Below are positions 17,062 to 24,691 of a DNA stretch of 24,691 nucleotides, piece after piece (the stretch's first letter is position 1; each line of letters begins with the position of its first letter). A program made the translations under genes and the position numbers. This stretch comes from Caulochytrium protostelioides. Lineage: Eukaryota > Chytridiomycota > Caulochytriomycetes > Caulochytriales > Caulochytriaceae. Location: contig ML014343.1 of the NCBI GenBank assembly GCA_003615045.1, positions 1-24,691 of the forward strand. Direction: 5' to 3'. The notes under the pieces are model-generated. The model worked only from the letters and a program-made list of their open reading frames with translations, was not told where the DNA came from and did no database searches.

Positions 17062-17647
17062 TACCTAAAGCACGGGGGCCCGCCCGCGGAGGCTTGCTCG
17101 GGCTGTCGCACCCGCGGGCCGAACCACCAGCGTCCCCGTACCGCTGGAAGGAGGGCCGCTCCGATCCCCGATCCGCTGCATGGCCACCGGCGGGCGACCG
17201 GCGAGCGGCGATCGACAGGCGTGACCTCTCGCAGCCTTCAACTGCCGGCGCGCCATCGCATCAGCACTTCACCTCTGCCGTCGCATCCGGCGCAGACGTC
17301 GACGACGACCGCCCGACCGCTCTGATCTATGGTCGTGATCGATCGCGTTGCTGGTCGAGCCGCCGCGGCCATGATCACGGCGCCGGCCTCGGTCCCTACC
17401 CATCGCCGCCGCCGCCGCCGCCGTCGTCGCCGCCGCCGCGCACGCCCTCTCGGTTCTCGGTCCTCCCGTCCTGGCTCCTCTGCTGTGTGCTGAGGCGCCT
17501 GGGGGTGCAGCGTTCGCGCCACCGTTCCCGCTGGCCATTGCTGCTGGCCATTGCTGTTCGCTCGCGGTCGTCGCTCGCTCGCGGTCGTCGCGGCGCCGTC
17601 GCCGCTGCGCCGCCCAGATCGCCCGCCCGGACCCGCCCTCGCGGGGT
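16761..17647. other. Spacer upstream of the OFD1-like gene
   Basis: No gene is supported. It contains the long GCC tract described separately and a shorter CGC/CCG run near 17401-17442. Near 17524-17590 CTGGCCATTGCTG and CTCGCGGTCGTCG are each duplicated. Frames up to 255 codons here are repeat-driven. Confidence 0.45.
17006..17061. repeat. (GCC)~18 trinucleotide tract
   Basis: About eighteen uninterrupted GCC units, some 590 bp upstream of the OFD1-like start codon and about 245 bp after the F-box stop codon. Such a pure GC trinucleotide tract is prone to length change and assembly error. Confidence 0.95.
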
Positions 17648-20600
17648 ATGATGGCGCCGACGGCCACTCTCGCGCCTGTCGTGGACGGCCCGCGCGGCGT
17701 CCCCGGGCTCCCGCGCCCCGCCGTTCTCCCTGCCCCAGCCCAGGGGCGCCGCCCACGCCAGCGCCATGGCGACGAGGCCGACGTCGACGACCATGAGGCC
17801 GATGGCGACCGCCACGTGGCAGACGTCGAGCTGCTCGCGTCCATGCAGCCGCCCTTCGACGAAGACGAAGACGACGACGACGACGACGACGACGATATCT
17901 CCGAGATGTCGGACGCATCACGACCATCGTCGTCGCGATCGGCACCCTCCCAGCCGGCGTCCGCGGCGACGTCCGACGCGGCGTCTCGAGCCGCGGTAGC
18001 CGTCGTCCACGGCCCGCCCGACGCTGCGCAGCTGCTAGCGCTCCCGCCCGGGGACCTGCGCCACGTGCTGCGCCACACGGCAGAGCAGCTCGGCATCCGG
18101 GACACGCTCCAGGCGCATCTGCGCGCGACCCTGCTGACCTCGCTGAAGCTCCCCGACGCCGCTGCCGGACGGCAAAGCACCAGCACGGCGCCCTCAGGAT
18201 CCCGCAGCGTGACCCGTGCCGTCTCGCTGGCCGATCTCGCGGCGGCGGCCACCGCCGCGGCCCGGACCCACGGCCGTCACGCCGACCGCCACGCCGAGCG
18301 GCTCATGATCGCGCGCGTCGCCGACAGCCTCGTCATGCACCACCTCGTCGCGCGCGGCTACGAGTATGCGCTCTCGGTCTACCTCCCCGAAGCGGGCATG
18401 CGCCGCGCGCAGACGCAGACGCCCGCCGAGATCGCCGCCCTGCTGGGCCAACCGCCGCCGCCGCCGCCGCCGCCCGGGGCGGCGAGCGACGAGGCGTCGG
18501 CCGAGGACGATGTCGCCGAGACGGCGCGTCGGCGTTTGACGCAAATGAGCCCGCTCGAGGTCCATCTGGCCACGCTCAAGTCTCGGCTCGCGCCGCCGCC
18601 CGCCACGCGCGACACGGCGACCGAGACGGACCTGCTGCCTCTGCCCTCGCGATGGGGCGCCGCCGCCGGGGCCATCGACGCGGCCACGATGCAGGATCTG
18701 GAGACCACGCTGCAGCGCCAGTATGACCAGCAGCTGCAGTGGTTCCGCGAGTCGGAGCTCGCGACCCAGGCGCTGCGCGCGGCGCGCGACCAAGCGGCCG
18801 CCCTCGCGCAGCAGCACCACCAGCACGCGACGGCCGTCGAGCAGCTGCAGCAGGCGCACGGGGCGGCCGAAGCCGCGCTGCGCGCCCGCGTCGCCGAGGC
18901 GGAGCGCGCCCGTGCCGTCGCCGAAAGCGCGCGCGAGGCCCTCCAGCGGCGCTACGACAGCGACCGCGCTGCGTGGCGGGCGGACGTCGAGGCCCTCACG
19001 ACGCAGCTGCACGCGTTCATGCCGGCGGCATCGGCGGCATCGGCGCCCGTGGGCGGTCATCCGCGGGAAACGGCCGCTGGTCGGGCCGGCGGTCTGGTCG
19101 GCGGTCCGTTGAGCGACGTCGACGCCGTCTTGGCCTCGGCCTCGGAGGCGGCGGCGGCACCGGCGGCACCGGACGGCGTCCCCGGCGCGTGGCAGTCGCT
19201 GTTTGCGTGGGTGAAGCGTGAGCGCGCGACGCTGGCTCAGGAGCGCGCGGTGCTGGCGTCGGACCGGGAGCATGCGGCGGCGCTGCGCCAGACCGTGGCC
19301 GACCAGGCCGCGCGGCTCCAGGCGCAGGAGCGTGAGCTGGCGGACGTGCGGCTGCGTGCGGATCTGCTCACCCGCGAGAAGGCCGACCTCGCCGTCCGTC
19401 TCGCCCAGCCGACCGCGGCGCTGGAGTTCGAGGTCGCGTCGCTGAAGCGGGCGCTGCTCGCGTCCGAGCGGCTTGCGAAGGAGCGCGAGACCAAGAGTGA
19501 GCGCCTGCTGCAGCAAGTCCTGGCCGCCAGTCAGTCCCAGCGCGAAACGCCGCCACCAGCCCCAACCGACGGTGCAGCCCCGGCGGCGGCGGCAGCCCCC
19601 GCAACCGTGAAGCCGCTCAGCGCGCGTGCTTCAAAAACGAAGCATCCGCAGCAGACGCAGCAGACGCATCCATCGCGTGACGATGAGGCGTCCATCCTGG
19701 TGGACCGATTGACCCGGCGAGAACTCGCGAAGGCCAAGAAGCTTGCAGCGCACTGGCAGCGCGAATGTGCCGATCTCGTCACGCGGCTGGACCGCGAGAT
19801 GGACCGGTATGATCGGCTTGCCGCGGCCTACGCCGTCGTGCAGGCCAATCTGCGGCTCCTCCAAACCGGCCCTGCCGCCGCGCCCTCCCCGCGGCGGTCG
19901 AAGCGAGGCCTGGCATCGCCGGCCCGCGCACGTCCTGCGGCCGCCGACGCCGCGGGCCGCCGCGCGCCGCCGTCACGATACGCCGTCCCGTCGCTGGCGT
20001 CCGCCCCGTCGGCCGCGGCGCGCAAAGCCCACGCGTTCCACCCTGACGACGGCGCCGCCGCGTGGCCGCGACGATCGGCGCCATTCAGCGATGGGCGCTC
20101 CGATCCTGTCGCATGGCCCCGGCCTGCGATGCCGCCGCTGCCGGCCGCCGCCGCCGCCGCGACGTCGCCGCACACCCGCCACCGCCATGCCGCGCTGGCC
20201 GCCGAGGCCGACGGCATGCCGTGGCCGACGCCCGACCCCGAACTCGCGTTCCGCATGGCCTCGGCGCAGCTCGGACTCGTCCTCCGTCCTGGCCACGCCG
20301 ACGGCGCCGACCTGATCTCGGTGCCGCCGCTGCCGCCGTCGCCGCCGCCGCCGCAGTCCTCGGCGCCCGACGGTGCGCCCACGTCGCCCAACGCATGGTC
20401 GCTGTCCTGCGAAGACGCCGCGGGCGACCCGTTGTCGGAGCCCCATGCATGGATCCCCATGCCCGCGACAGCGGTCATGACCACGACGCGAGCCTCCGTG
20501 ACCGAGCCCGCCTTGGCCACAGCCATGACGGCCATCCGGTCCGTCGCCGTCGTTGCGGAATCCCGCCGCTCCCGGCCGACGGCCTTGGCAGCCTCACCAC

Positions 20601-21580
20601 CTGCCCGTTCCGCTGCCAGCCCCGGCGGGGCCTCGCAGCCCTCCGACCACGGTTCGCCGTCCCCTCTCTCTGTTCCCGTCTCCTTACCCACGACGGCGTC
20701 AGCCTCCGTCGCCGTATCGTCCGCGCCGTCGCACGCGCATACACCTGAGCGCGAGCATGCCCGAGAGCCGTATCGGCCGCGGGGCCTCAGCCGCTCGCCG
20801 TCGCCGGATGGCTCGACCCGCGCCTCGGCGTTGGACGACATCACCTCGCGGGCCGCGTCGTTCACGCCGTCGCCGTCGATGCCGTCGCCGTCTCTCGCGC
20901 ACCGCGCGAGCGATGATGCCGTGCCTGCCGATGCTGCCGCGCGCCCACGGACCGCGTCGATCGTCCGCTCCCGCACCGCATCGCCGGCCGCGCCGGACGC
21001 GTGGCCGCCGTCCGAGAACGCTGCGCAGGGCCCCCGGACTCGCTCTCCGCCGCCGGCGCGCTCTCCGCCGCCGGTCCGCGTGTCACCCGCTCAGGCCTTG
21101 TCCGCATCGACATCCGACACGCCCGCGGCGGCGGCACCGCCGGCGGCTCCGGAACCGCCCTCGCCCTCGCCGCCCGCGTCACCGAACCCACTCCATGCTT
21201 ACATGGCGCTCGCAAAAGCGCGGCGGGCCCACGAAGCGGCGGCGGCCGCCGCCGCCGCGGCAGCCCGTGATGGCCTGCCCGACGAGGCCCATGCACACCG
21301 CCGGTCTGACGCGGACGATGACGGCGTTGGCCCTGCCGCTCCCGCCGTGCAGGCCAACACGCGCGCGCCCGTCTCGCCGACGGACGATGACGACGCCGCG
21401 TCGCTGAGTGACGGGGAGATCGTGCGGCCACCGGCGCATCCCGGCGCGCGGGTGGACCGACACGATGCCGCTACCGCTGCCGCTGCGGTGCCGTTCGGAC
21501 GGCCGGCGGACTCGGACTCGGAGGTCGTTTCGGGCGCGACGCGGTCGACCGCCCCGACCGAGGAGTCGGAGGCCGTCTGA
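17648..21580 (+). CDS. OFD1-like LisH and coiled-coil basal body protein
   Basis: A 1310-residue frame. Residues about 132-166 (LPPGDLRHVLRHTAEQLGIR, then LRATLLTSL) and the LisH motif at about 222-250 (VADSLVMHHL, GYEYALSVYLPEAGM) match the N-terminal layout of human OFD1, where a similar helical segment precedes a LisH with a GYEYSLSVFFPE-type core. A Pro run (268-275) follows, then predicted coiled coils at about 345-455, 518-632 and 680-738, and about 570 disordered Ser/Pro/Ala-rich residues. OFD1 caps centrioles and basal bodies and sits in centriolar satellites; it is needed for cilium assembly. An acidic run lies at 71-83. The tail makes it longer than human OFD1 (about 1010 residues). 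The start ATG is doubled (MM); residues before 125 are low-complexity, so M66 is an alternative. The family call rests on the LisH and its preceding helix. Confidence 0.83.
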   Translation: MMAPTATLAPVVDGPRGVPGLPRPAVLPAPAQGRRPRQRHGDEADVDDHEADGDRHVADVELLASMQPPFDEDEDDDDDDDDDISEMSDASRPSSSRSAPSQPASAATSDAASRAAVAVVHGPPDAAQLLALPPGDLRHVLRHTAEQLGIRDTLQAHLRATLLTSLKLPDAAAGRQSTSTAPSGSRSVTRAVSLADLAAAATAAARTHGRHADRHAERLMIARVADSLVMHHLVARGYEYALSVYLPEAGMRRAQTQTPAEIAALLGQPPPPPPPPGAASDEASAEDDVAETARRRLTQMSPLEVHLATLKSRLAPPPATRDTATETDLLPLPSRWGAAAGAIDAATMQDLETTLQRQYDQQLQWFRESELATQALRAARDQAAALAQQHHQHATAVEQLQQAHGAAEAALRARVAEAERARAVAESAREALQRRYDSDRAAWRADVEALTTQLHAFMPAASAASAPVGGHPRETAAGRAGGLVGGPLSDVDAVLASASEAAAAPAAPDGVPGAWQSLFAWVKRERATLAQERAVLASDREHAAALRQTVADQAARLQAQERELADVRLRADLLTREKADLAVRLAQPTAALEFEVASLKRALLASERLAKERETKSERLLQQVLAASQSQRETPPPAPTDGAAPAAAAAPATVKPLSARASKTKHPQQTQQTHPSRDDEASILVDRLTRRELAKAKKLAAHWQRECADLVTRLDREMDRYDRLAAAYAVVQANLRLLQTGPAAAPSPRRSKRGLASPARARPAAADAAGRRAPPSRYAVPSLASAPSAAARKAHAFHPDDGAAAWPRRSAPFSDGRSDPVAWPRPAMPPLPAAAAAATSPHTRHRHAALAAEADGMPWPTPDPELAFRMASAQLGLVLRPGHADGADLISVPPLPPSPPPPQSSAPDGAPTSPNAWSLSCEDAAGDPLSEPHAWIPMPATAVMTTTRASVTEPALATAMTAIRSVAVVAESRRSRPTALAASPPARSAASPGGASQPSDHGSPSPLSVPVSLPTTASASVAVSSAPSHAHTPEREHAREPYRPRGLSRSPSPDGSTRASALDDITSRAASFTPSPSMPSPSLAHRASDDAVPADAAARPRTASIVRSRTASPAAPDAWPPSENAAQGPRTRSPPPARSPPPVRVSPAQALSASTSDTPAAAAPPAAPEPPSPSPPASPNPLHAYMALAKARRAHEAAAAAAAAAARDGLPDEAHAHRRSDADDDGVGPAAPAVQANTRAPVSPTDDDDAASLSDGEIVRPPAHPGARVDRHDAATAAAAVPFGRPADSDSEVVSGATRSTAPTEESEAV

Positions 21581-21732
21581 AAGGCGGCCCCATCGCGGAG
21601 CGGCAGACGTCGCACGGCGCCCCAATCACGCCGGCGGACAGCGGTTTTTAATAGACAACCCCCAAGATGACACGCCAATGGCTCGTCGGACGGTAGCGTC
21701 GGTAGCGGTCTTCCGTGACGAGAGTGTCGTCG

Positions 21733-21762
21733 CCTCGGTATATACCGCCTCGGTGACACCGG
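21733..21762. repeat. Tandem pair of CGG..CCG palindromes
   Basis: Two adjacent 15-bp units, CCTCGGTATATACCG and CCTCGGTGACACCGG, lie in tandem. Each holds its own palindrome: CGGTATATACCG (21736-21747, perfect) and CGGTGACACCG (odd centre). CGG..CCG is the half-site layout bound by fungal zinc-cluster dimers, but the location between convergent genes is unusual for a promoter site. Confidence 0.7.
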
Positions 21763-21883
21763 CGGACGTCGTCTGGAGGCATGAGAACACGTGGTGGAAG
21801 ACCTAGTTAAGTACAGATGGGGGGGTTAATAAGAGAAGAAAAGCCATGACGCGGGGTCGCGCGGGTGTGTGTATGATGGTCAT

Positions 21884-21889
21884 TTTAAT
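21884..21889 (-). terminator. Possible poly(A) signal of CCT3
   Basis: The minus strand reads ATTAAA, the commonest variant of AATAAA, about 95 bases after the CCT3 stop codon, in an otherwise GC-rich stretch. Confidence 0.4.
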
Positions 21890-21983
21890 TTCGGGCATGT
21901 GCATCGGCTCCGGATCCGGATCCGACTCCGATGTGATGGGGTGTCGTGGGATGGGATGGGATCGAAGGTATCCAGGAAACGCT

Positions 21984-23791
21984 CTAGCCCTGGACGTCTT
22001 CAGGGACCTGCTGGCCGCCCTGCATGCTGGACTGCTGGAGCTGGTCCTGGCGGCGGACGCCCGAGACGATGTCATCAACACGGAGGAGCAGGCACGCGGA
22101 CTCGATGGCCGTCTTGAGGGTCTGCGCCTTGACGGCGAGCGGCTCCCAGATGCCGTAGGTGGCCATGTCGATGGCCTTGCCGTTCTCGCCGTCGACGCCC
22201 CACGAGGTGTGGCCGGCGGCGTGCTTGGCGCGCAGTGCCGTGAGGACCTTGATGGGGTTGCCGCCGCAGTTCTGGACAAGCGTGCGCGGGATCACCTCCA
22301 TGGCCTCGGCGACGCTGCGGTAGGGCCACTGCTCGGCGCCGCTGATGGCGTTCGCCTTCTGCGCGAGCTGGTAGGCAAGCGCCATCTCGCTGGCGCCGCC
22401 GCCCGGGCAGAGGAAGGGCTCGAAGAGGACATTGCGGGCCACCGCCATGGCGTCCTGCAGGTTGCGGTCGATCTCCTGGAGGATGTCCTTGGAGGGACCG
22501 CGCAGGATAACGGTGCAGGCCTTCGGGTCCTTGCACTGGACCAGGTAGACGAAGTACTCGTCGCCGATCTTGCGCACCTCGAAGAGGCCGCAGCCCTCGC
22601 CGACGTCGCTTTCCTTGAGGTCCTCAACGCGGTTGACGATGGTGGCGCCGGTGGCGCGGGCAATGCGGTTGTTGTCGGTCTTACGAACGCGGCGGATGGC
22701 GGTGATGTTCTGCTTCAGCAGGTAGTGCTGCGCGAGGTCGCTGACGCCCTTCTCCGTGAAGACGATGTCGGGCTTCACGCGGATGATCTGGTCGCAGAGC
22801 TCCTTGACCTGCTCCTCCTCGATCTCGAGCAGGCGCGCCCAGTGCGCCTCATCGGTCACCTCGACGTTCGTCTGGGATTCGCCCTTCTTGTACTCGAGCG
22901 GGCAGTCGAGCAGCACGACGCGCGGGTTCTCGATGCGGCGGCGCATCTTGGGGTGGGTGATGTCCTTGTTGACCATGATGCCGTCGAGCACGCACGACTC
23001 CTCGATCTCGCCGCCGGGGATCTTCTCGACACGCACGTAGCGCTTGATGTCCACCTCGCGGCGGCCGTTGACCTCGGTCGCGACGGTCTTGACGGCGTCG
23101 TACGCCAGCCCGCACATCAGGTCGCTCCACGTCTTGGTCATCTTGGTGCCGATCGTCGACTTGATCAGCGCGAGCATCTGCGCGCGGTCCTCAGTCTGGA
23201 CGGGCTTCGCCACCGACTTGAGGATCGCCAGGCCGTCCTCCAGCGCGCGCTTGAAGGCGGCGATGATCGTGATCGGGTGGAAGTTCCGCTCAAGGAACGG
23301 CATCGCGGTGTTGAGGACCTCGCCCGCGAGGATAATGACGGACGTCGTGCCGTCGCCGACCTCCTCGTCCTGCGTGCGCGCCAGCTCGATCATCGACTTC
23401 GCCGCCGGGTGCGCGACCTCCACCTCACGCAGGATCGCGTTGCCGTCGTTCGTCAGCACAATGCCGCCCATCGGGTCCAGCAGCATCTTGAGCATCGACC
23501 GCGGGCCCAGGCATGTGCGGATAATGTCCGCCACCACCTTGGCGGCCTGGATGTTGGCGTTCTGGGCCTTGCGGCCTTGCTCACGCTCGGTGTTGGTATC
23601 TAGTGAGGATCCCCAGCGATCCATCGATCATCGCGATCATCGCGAAACAACCCATGAAGCATGAGCGGTGAGTCGAACCAGCATGATCGCGCAACGGCTG
23701 GCTTAGAAGGGCACCTTGAGGGGGTGCCTTGATGGGTGCCCTCCGGCACGATTCAGAACTTACTCATCACAATGATCGGTTGCTGCATCAT
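21984..23791 (-). CDS. CCT3: CCT3, gamma subunit of the TRiC/CCT chaperonin (two exons)
   Basis: Exon 1 is 23764-23791 (28 nt) and exon 2 is 21984-23599, giving 547 residues, normal for CCT3. TRiC/CCT is the eight-subunit-type cytosolic ring that folds actin and tubulin using ATP. ATPase signatures are LTNDGNAIL (58-66), GDGTTS (91-96), CPGGGASEMALAY (407-419) and WGVDGENGKAIDM (476-488). Family hallmarks include TNTEREQGRKAQ (11-22) and LLLRVDDIVSG (513-523). The exon 2 frame also has an ATG at 23624, which would give MDRWGSSLDTNTERE; splicing from the upstream exon instead yields MMQQPIIVMNTNTERE, which matches the MQxPVxVLNTNTxRE start of CCT3 proteins. The start may be either of the two adjacent ATGs. 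Convergent with the OFD1-like gene. Confidence 0.96.
23600..23763 (-). other. Phase-1 intron of CCT3
   Basis: 164 bases on the minus strand, from GTAAGT to CACTAG. The intron splits an Asn codon (A + AT). Inside it, GGGCACC and GGTGCCC segments can form a hairpin (plus strand about 23709-23741), and GATCATCGC is tandemly duplicated near 23626-23644. Confidence 0.88.
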
Positions 23792-23840
23792 CTTGGTTAG
23801 TCAGTACAACGGGGGTGAGGGACGGGGAGACGACGGGAGG

Positions 23841-23848
23841 TTCGGGAA
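23841..23848 (-). promoter_or_regulatory. Heat-shock-element-like site upstream of CCT3
   Basis: TTCGGGAA on the plus strand is TTCCCGAA on the minus strand, an exact TTCnnGAA pair of inverted heat shock units, 50 bases upstream of the CCT3 ATG. Functional elements usually have three units with 5-base phasing, and only two are phased here, so the call is weak. Confidence 0.25.
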
Positions 23849-24067
23849 AGAAGGCGAGGCGCGTGTCACGGCGACGCGGCAGAGAGGAATGATAGAGCAC
23901 GAAGGGGATGGAATCAACAAAACGCGCGGTGGACTCTGTGCAGCAGAGGGGGTGGTCTTCGTGGGCTTCGGTAGATTCAGGGTCGCCGCATACTGCATCC
24001 GCATCAACGCTCCTCGCCCATCGGAGAGGCCGCATCTGAAGGGCCTCGCATCGTGGTGTGCTGTTCG

Positions 24068-24109
24068 GCATCGCTTCGCATCGCCGCGCCGCGCATCGCT
24101 TCGCATCGC
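24068..24109. repeat. Duplicated GCATCGCTTCGCATCGC
   Basis: A 17-bp sequence occurs twice, at 24068-24084 and 24093-24109, separated by a short CGCGCCGC spacer. It is built on the same GCATC/TTCGC pentamer theme as the tract at 11261. Confidence 0.85.
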
Positions 24110-24350
24110 ATCAGCGGTGGGCCATTCATACACGAGCGCTGGTGGGCCTGGCACGACGCTCGACGCCGTGGCGCCGTCGCCCTCCACGCGCTGGGCGCGC
24201 GTCAGCCGACGATGCGACCGCTGGTGGGCCTGCCCACGCACCGGCCAGCCAAGCGAGACCCTCTCAGCCCCGCGCCAGACAAGGGAGGGCGCGGCGCCGC
24301 CGGCGCGACGCAAAAACCCCTGGCGGCTCGGACGCCGTCGCCGCGACTTC

Positions 24351-24490
24351 GGCAGCGGCAGCGGCGGCGGCGGCGGCGGCGGCGGCGGCCATGGCCGTGG
24401 CCGCCGCCGCCGCCGTGGCCGTGGCCGCCGCTGCCGCCGTGGCCGTGGCCGCCGCTGCCGCCGTGGCCGTGGCCGTGGCCGTGGCCGTGG
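24351..24490. repeat. GCC/GTG compound repeat with a 24-bp unit
   Basis: A GGC tract (about 24360-24389) is followed by GCC and GTGGCC units. From 24412 a 24-bp unit (GCCGTGGCCGTGGCCGCCGC plus TGCC) is repeated exactly twice, to 24459, then decays to GTGGCC hexamers. It lies about 0.6 kb upstream of CCT3. Confidence 0.9.
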
Positions 24491-24568
24491 AGCTAGCACT
24501 TCCCTTTTCCCTTTTGCAAGACGGCGACGCCGCGCGAGGCGCTCGCTAGGCGTGCTTGCGGGTCCGCG

Positions 24569-24594
24569 CCACGACCACGACCACGACCACGACC
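24569..24594. repeat. (CCACGA)4 hexamer repeat
   Basis: Four tandem CCACGA units near the right edge of the window. Simple repeat with no gene attached. Confidence 0.85.
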
Positions 24595-24691
24595 CTCGAC
24601 ACGGGGGGACCCGATCGCCAGGGCTCCGTTCCTTGCGGCTCCGGCGGGGGCCATACGCCCGGTCGTGCCGCACGCGCCGGCGCGCGCGCGG

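Larger units (their letters stand above)
21581..21983. other. Convergent 3' intergenic region
   Basis: Between the OFD1-like stop (plus) and the CCT3 stop (minus) lie 403 bases that must contain both 3' ends. An AATAAG string at 21828-21833 could serve the plus-strand gene. No gene is seen. GGATCC/GATCCG near 21908-21922 and GGGATGGGATGGGAT near 21949-21962 are short simple repeats. Confidence 0.5.
23792..24691. other. Upstream region of CCT3
   Basis: No gene is supported. A minus-strand frame of 290 codons and plus-strand frames of about 150 codons are driven by GCC/CGT repeats. The 50 bases before the CCT3 start are pyrimidine-rich on the coding strand, as is common in fungal leaders. Confidence 0.5.

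Noticed and set aside
21846-23603. 585-codon plus-strand frame
   Set aside because: It is the mirror of the CCT3 coding strand and has no recognisable motif of its own.
23601-23624. ATG at 23624 as the CCT3 start
   Set aside because: It gives a non-family N-terminus, and the bases between it and 23599 end in a CACTAG acceptor; the upstream 28-nt exon fits the family far better.
23668-23683. tRNA B-box-like GGTTCGACTC on the minus strand
   Set aside because: It lies within the CCT3 intron; no matching A box, acceptor stem or anticodon arm could be assembled around it.

Overview
The window reads as nuclear DNA from a GC-rich, flagellated (zoosporic) eukaryote. An early-diverging fungus such as a chytrid or blastocladiomycete is the best guess. 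The reasons are: spliceosomal introns with GT..AG ends in two genes; clearly eukaryotic proteins (CCT gamma chaperonin subunit, PEX11, long-chain acyl-CoA synthetase, F-box/LRR protein); very high GC with GC-rich micro- and minisatellites; and a convincing homologue of the basal-body/centriole protein OFD1, which points to an organism that builds cilia. Species assignment is inference, not seen directly.

Layout. Positions 1-4080 are a clearly AT-richer, gene-poor stretch. It holds a degenerate ~25-bp tandem array (about 403-550), a TATA-like element (604-611), small duplications, a (CCAT)12 microsatellite and, at 3246-3743, the C-terminal part of a decayed TnpB/Fanzor-type RuvC nuclease. From 4083 rightward the DNA is GC-rich and gene-bearing. 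There is a minus-strand 879-aa disordered protein of unknown function (4083-6722), then a minus-strand long-chain acyl-CoA synthetase (7808-10399). A 2.3-kb repeat-rich spacer leads to a plus-strand, two-exon PEX11-like gene (12699-13926). Next come a plus-strand F-box/LRR gene (14904-16760), a plus-strand OFD1-like gene (17648-21580), and a convergent minus-strand CCT3 gene (21984-23791) with a 28-nt first coding exon recovered by hand. The last 0.9 kb is the CCT3 upstream region, rich in GCC/GTG repeats.

How the genes relate. The acyl-CoA synthetase activates fatty acids and PEX11 elongates and divides peroxisomes, where fatty acids may be oxidised. The two are divergently arranged, so shared control is possible but unproven. 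OFD1 (basal body), CCT3 (tubulin/actin folding) and the F-box protein (SCF ubiquitin ligase adaptor) are ordinary housekeeping or cytoskeletal functions with no operon logic.

I did not find a convincing new multi-gene system. The most noteworthy items are the nuclease relic in the AT-rich island, the OFD1 homologue with its long disordered tail, the CCT3 micro-exon, a perfect 16-bp hairpin next to decamer repeats, and a tandem pair of CGG..CCG palindromes between convergent genes. All calls come from reading the sequence; no database search was run.
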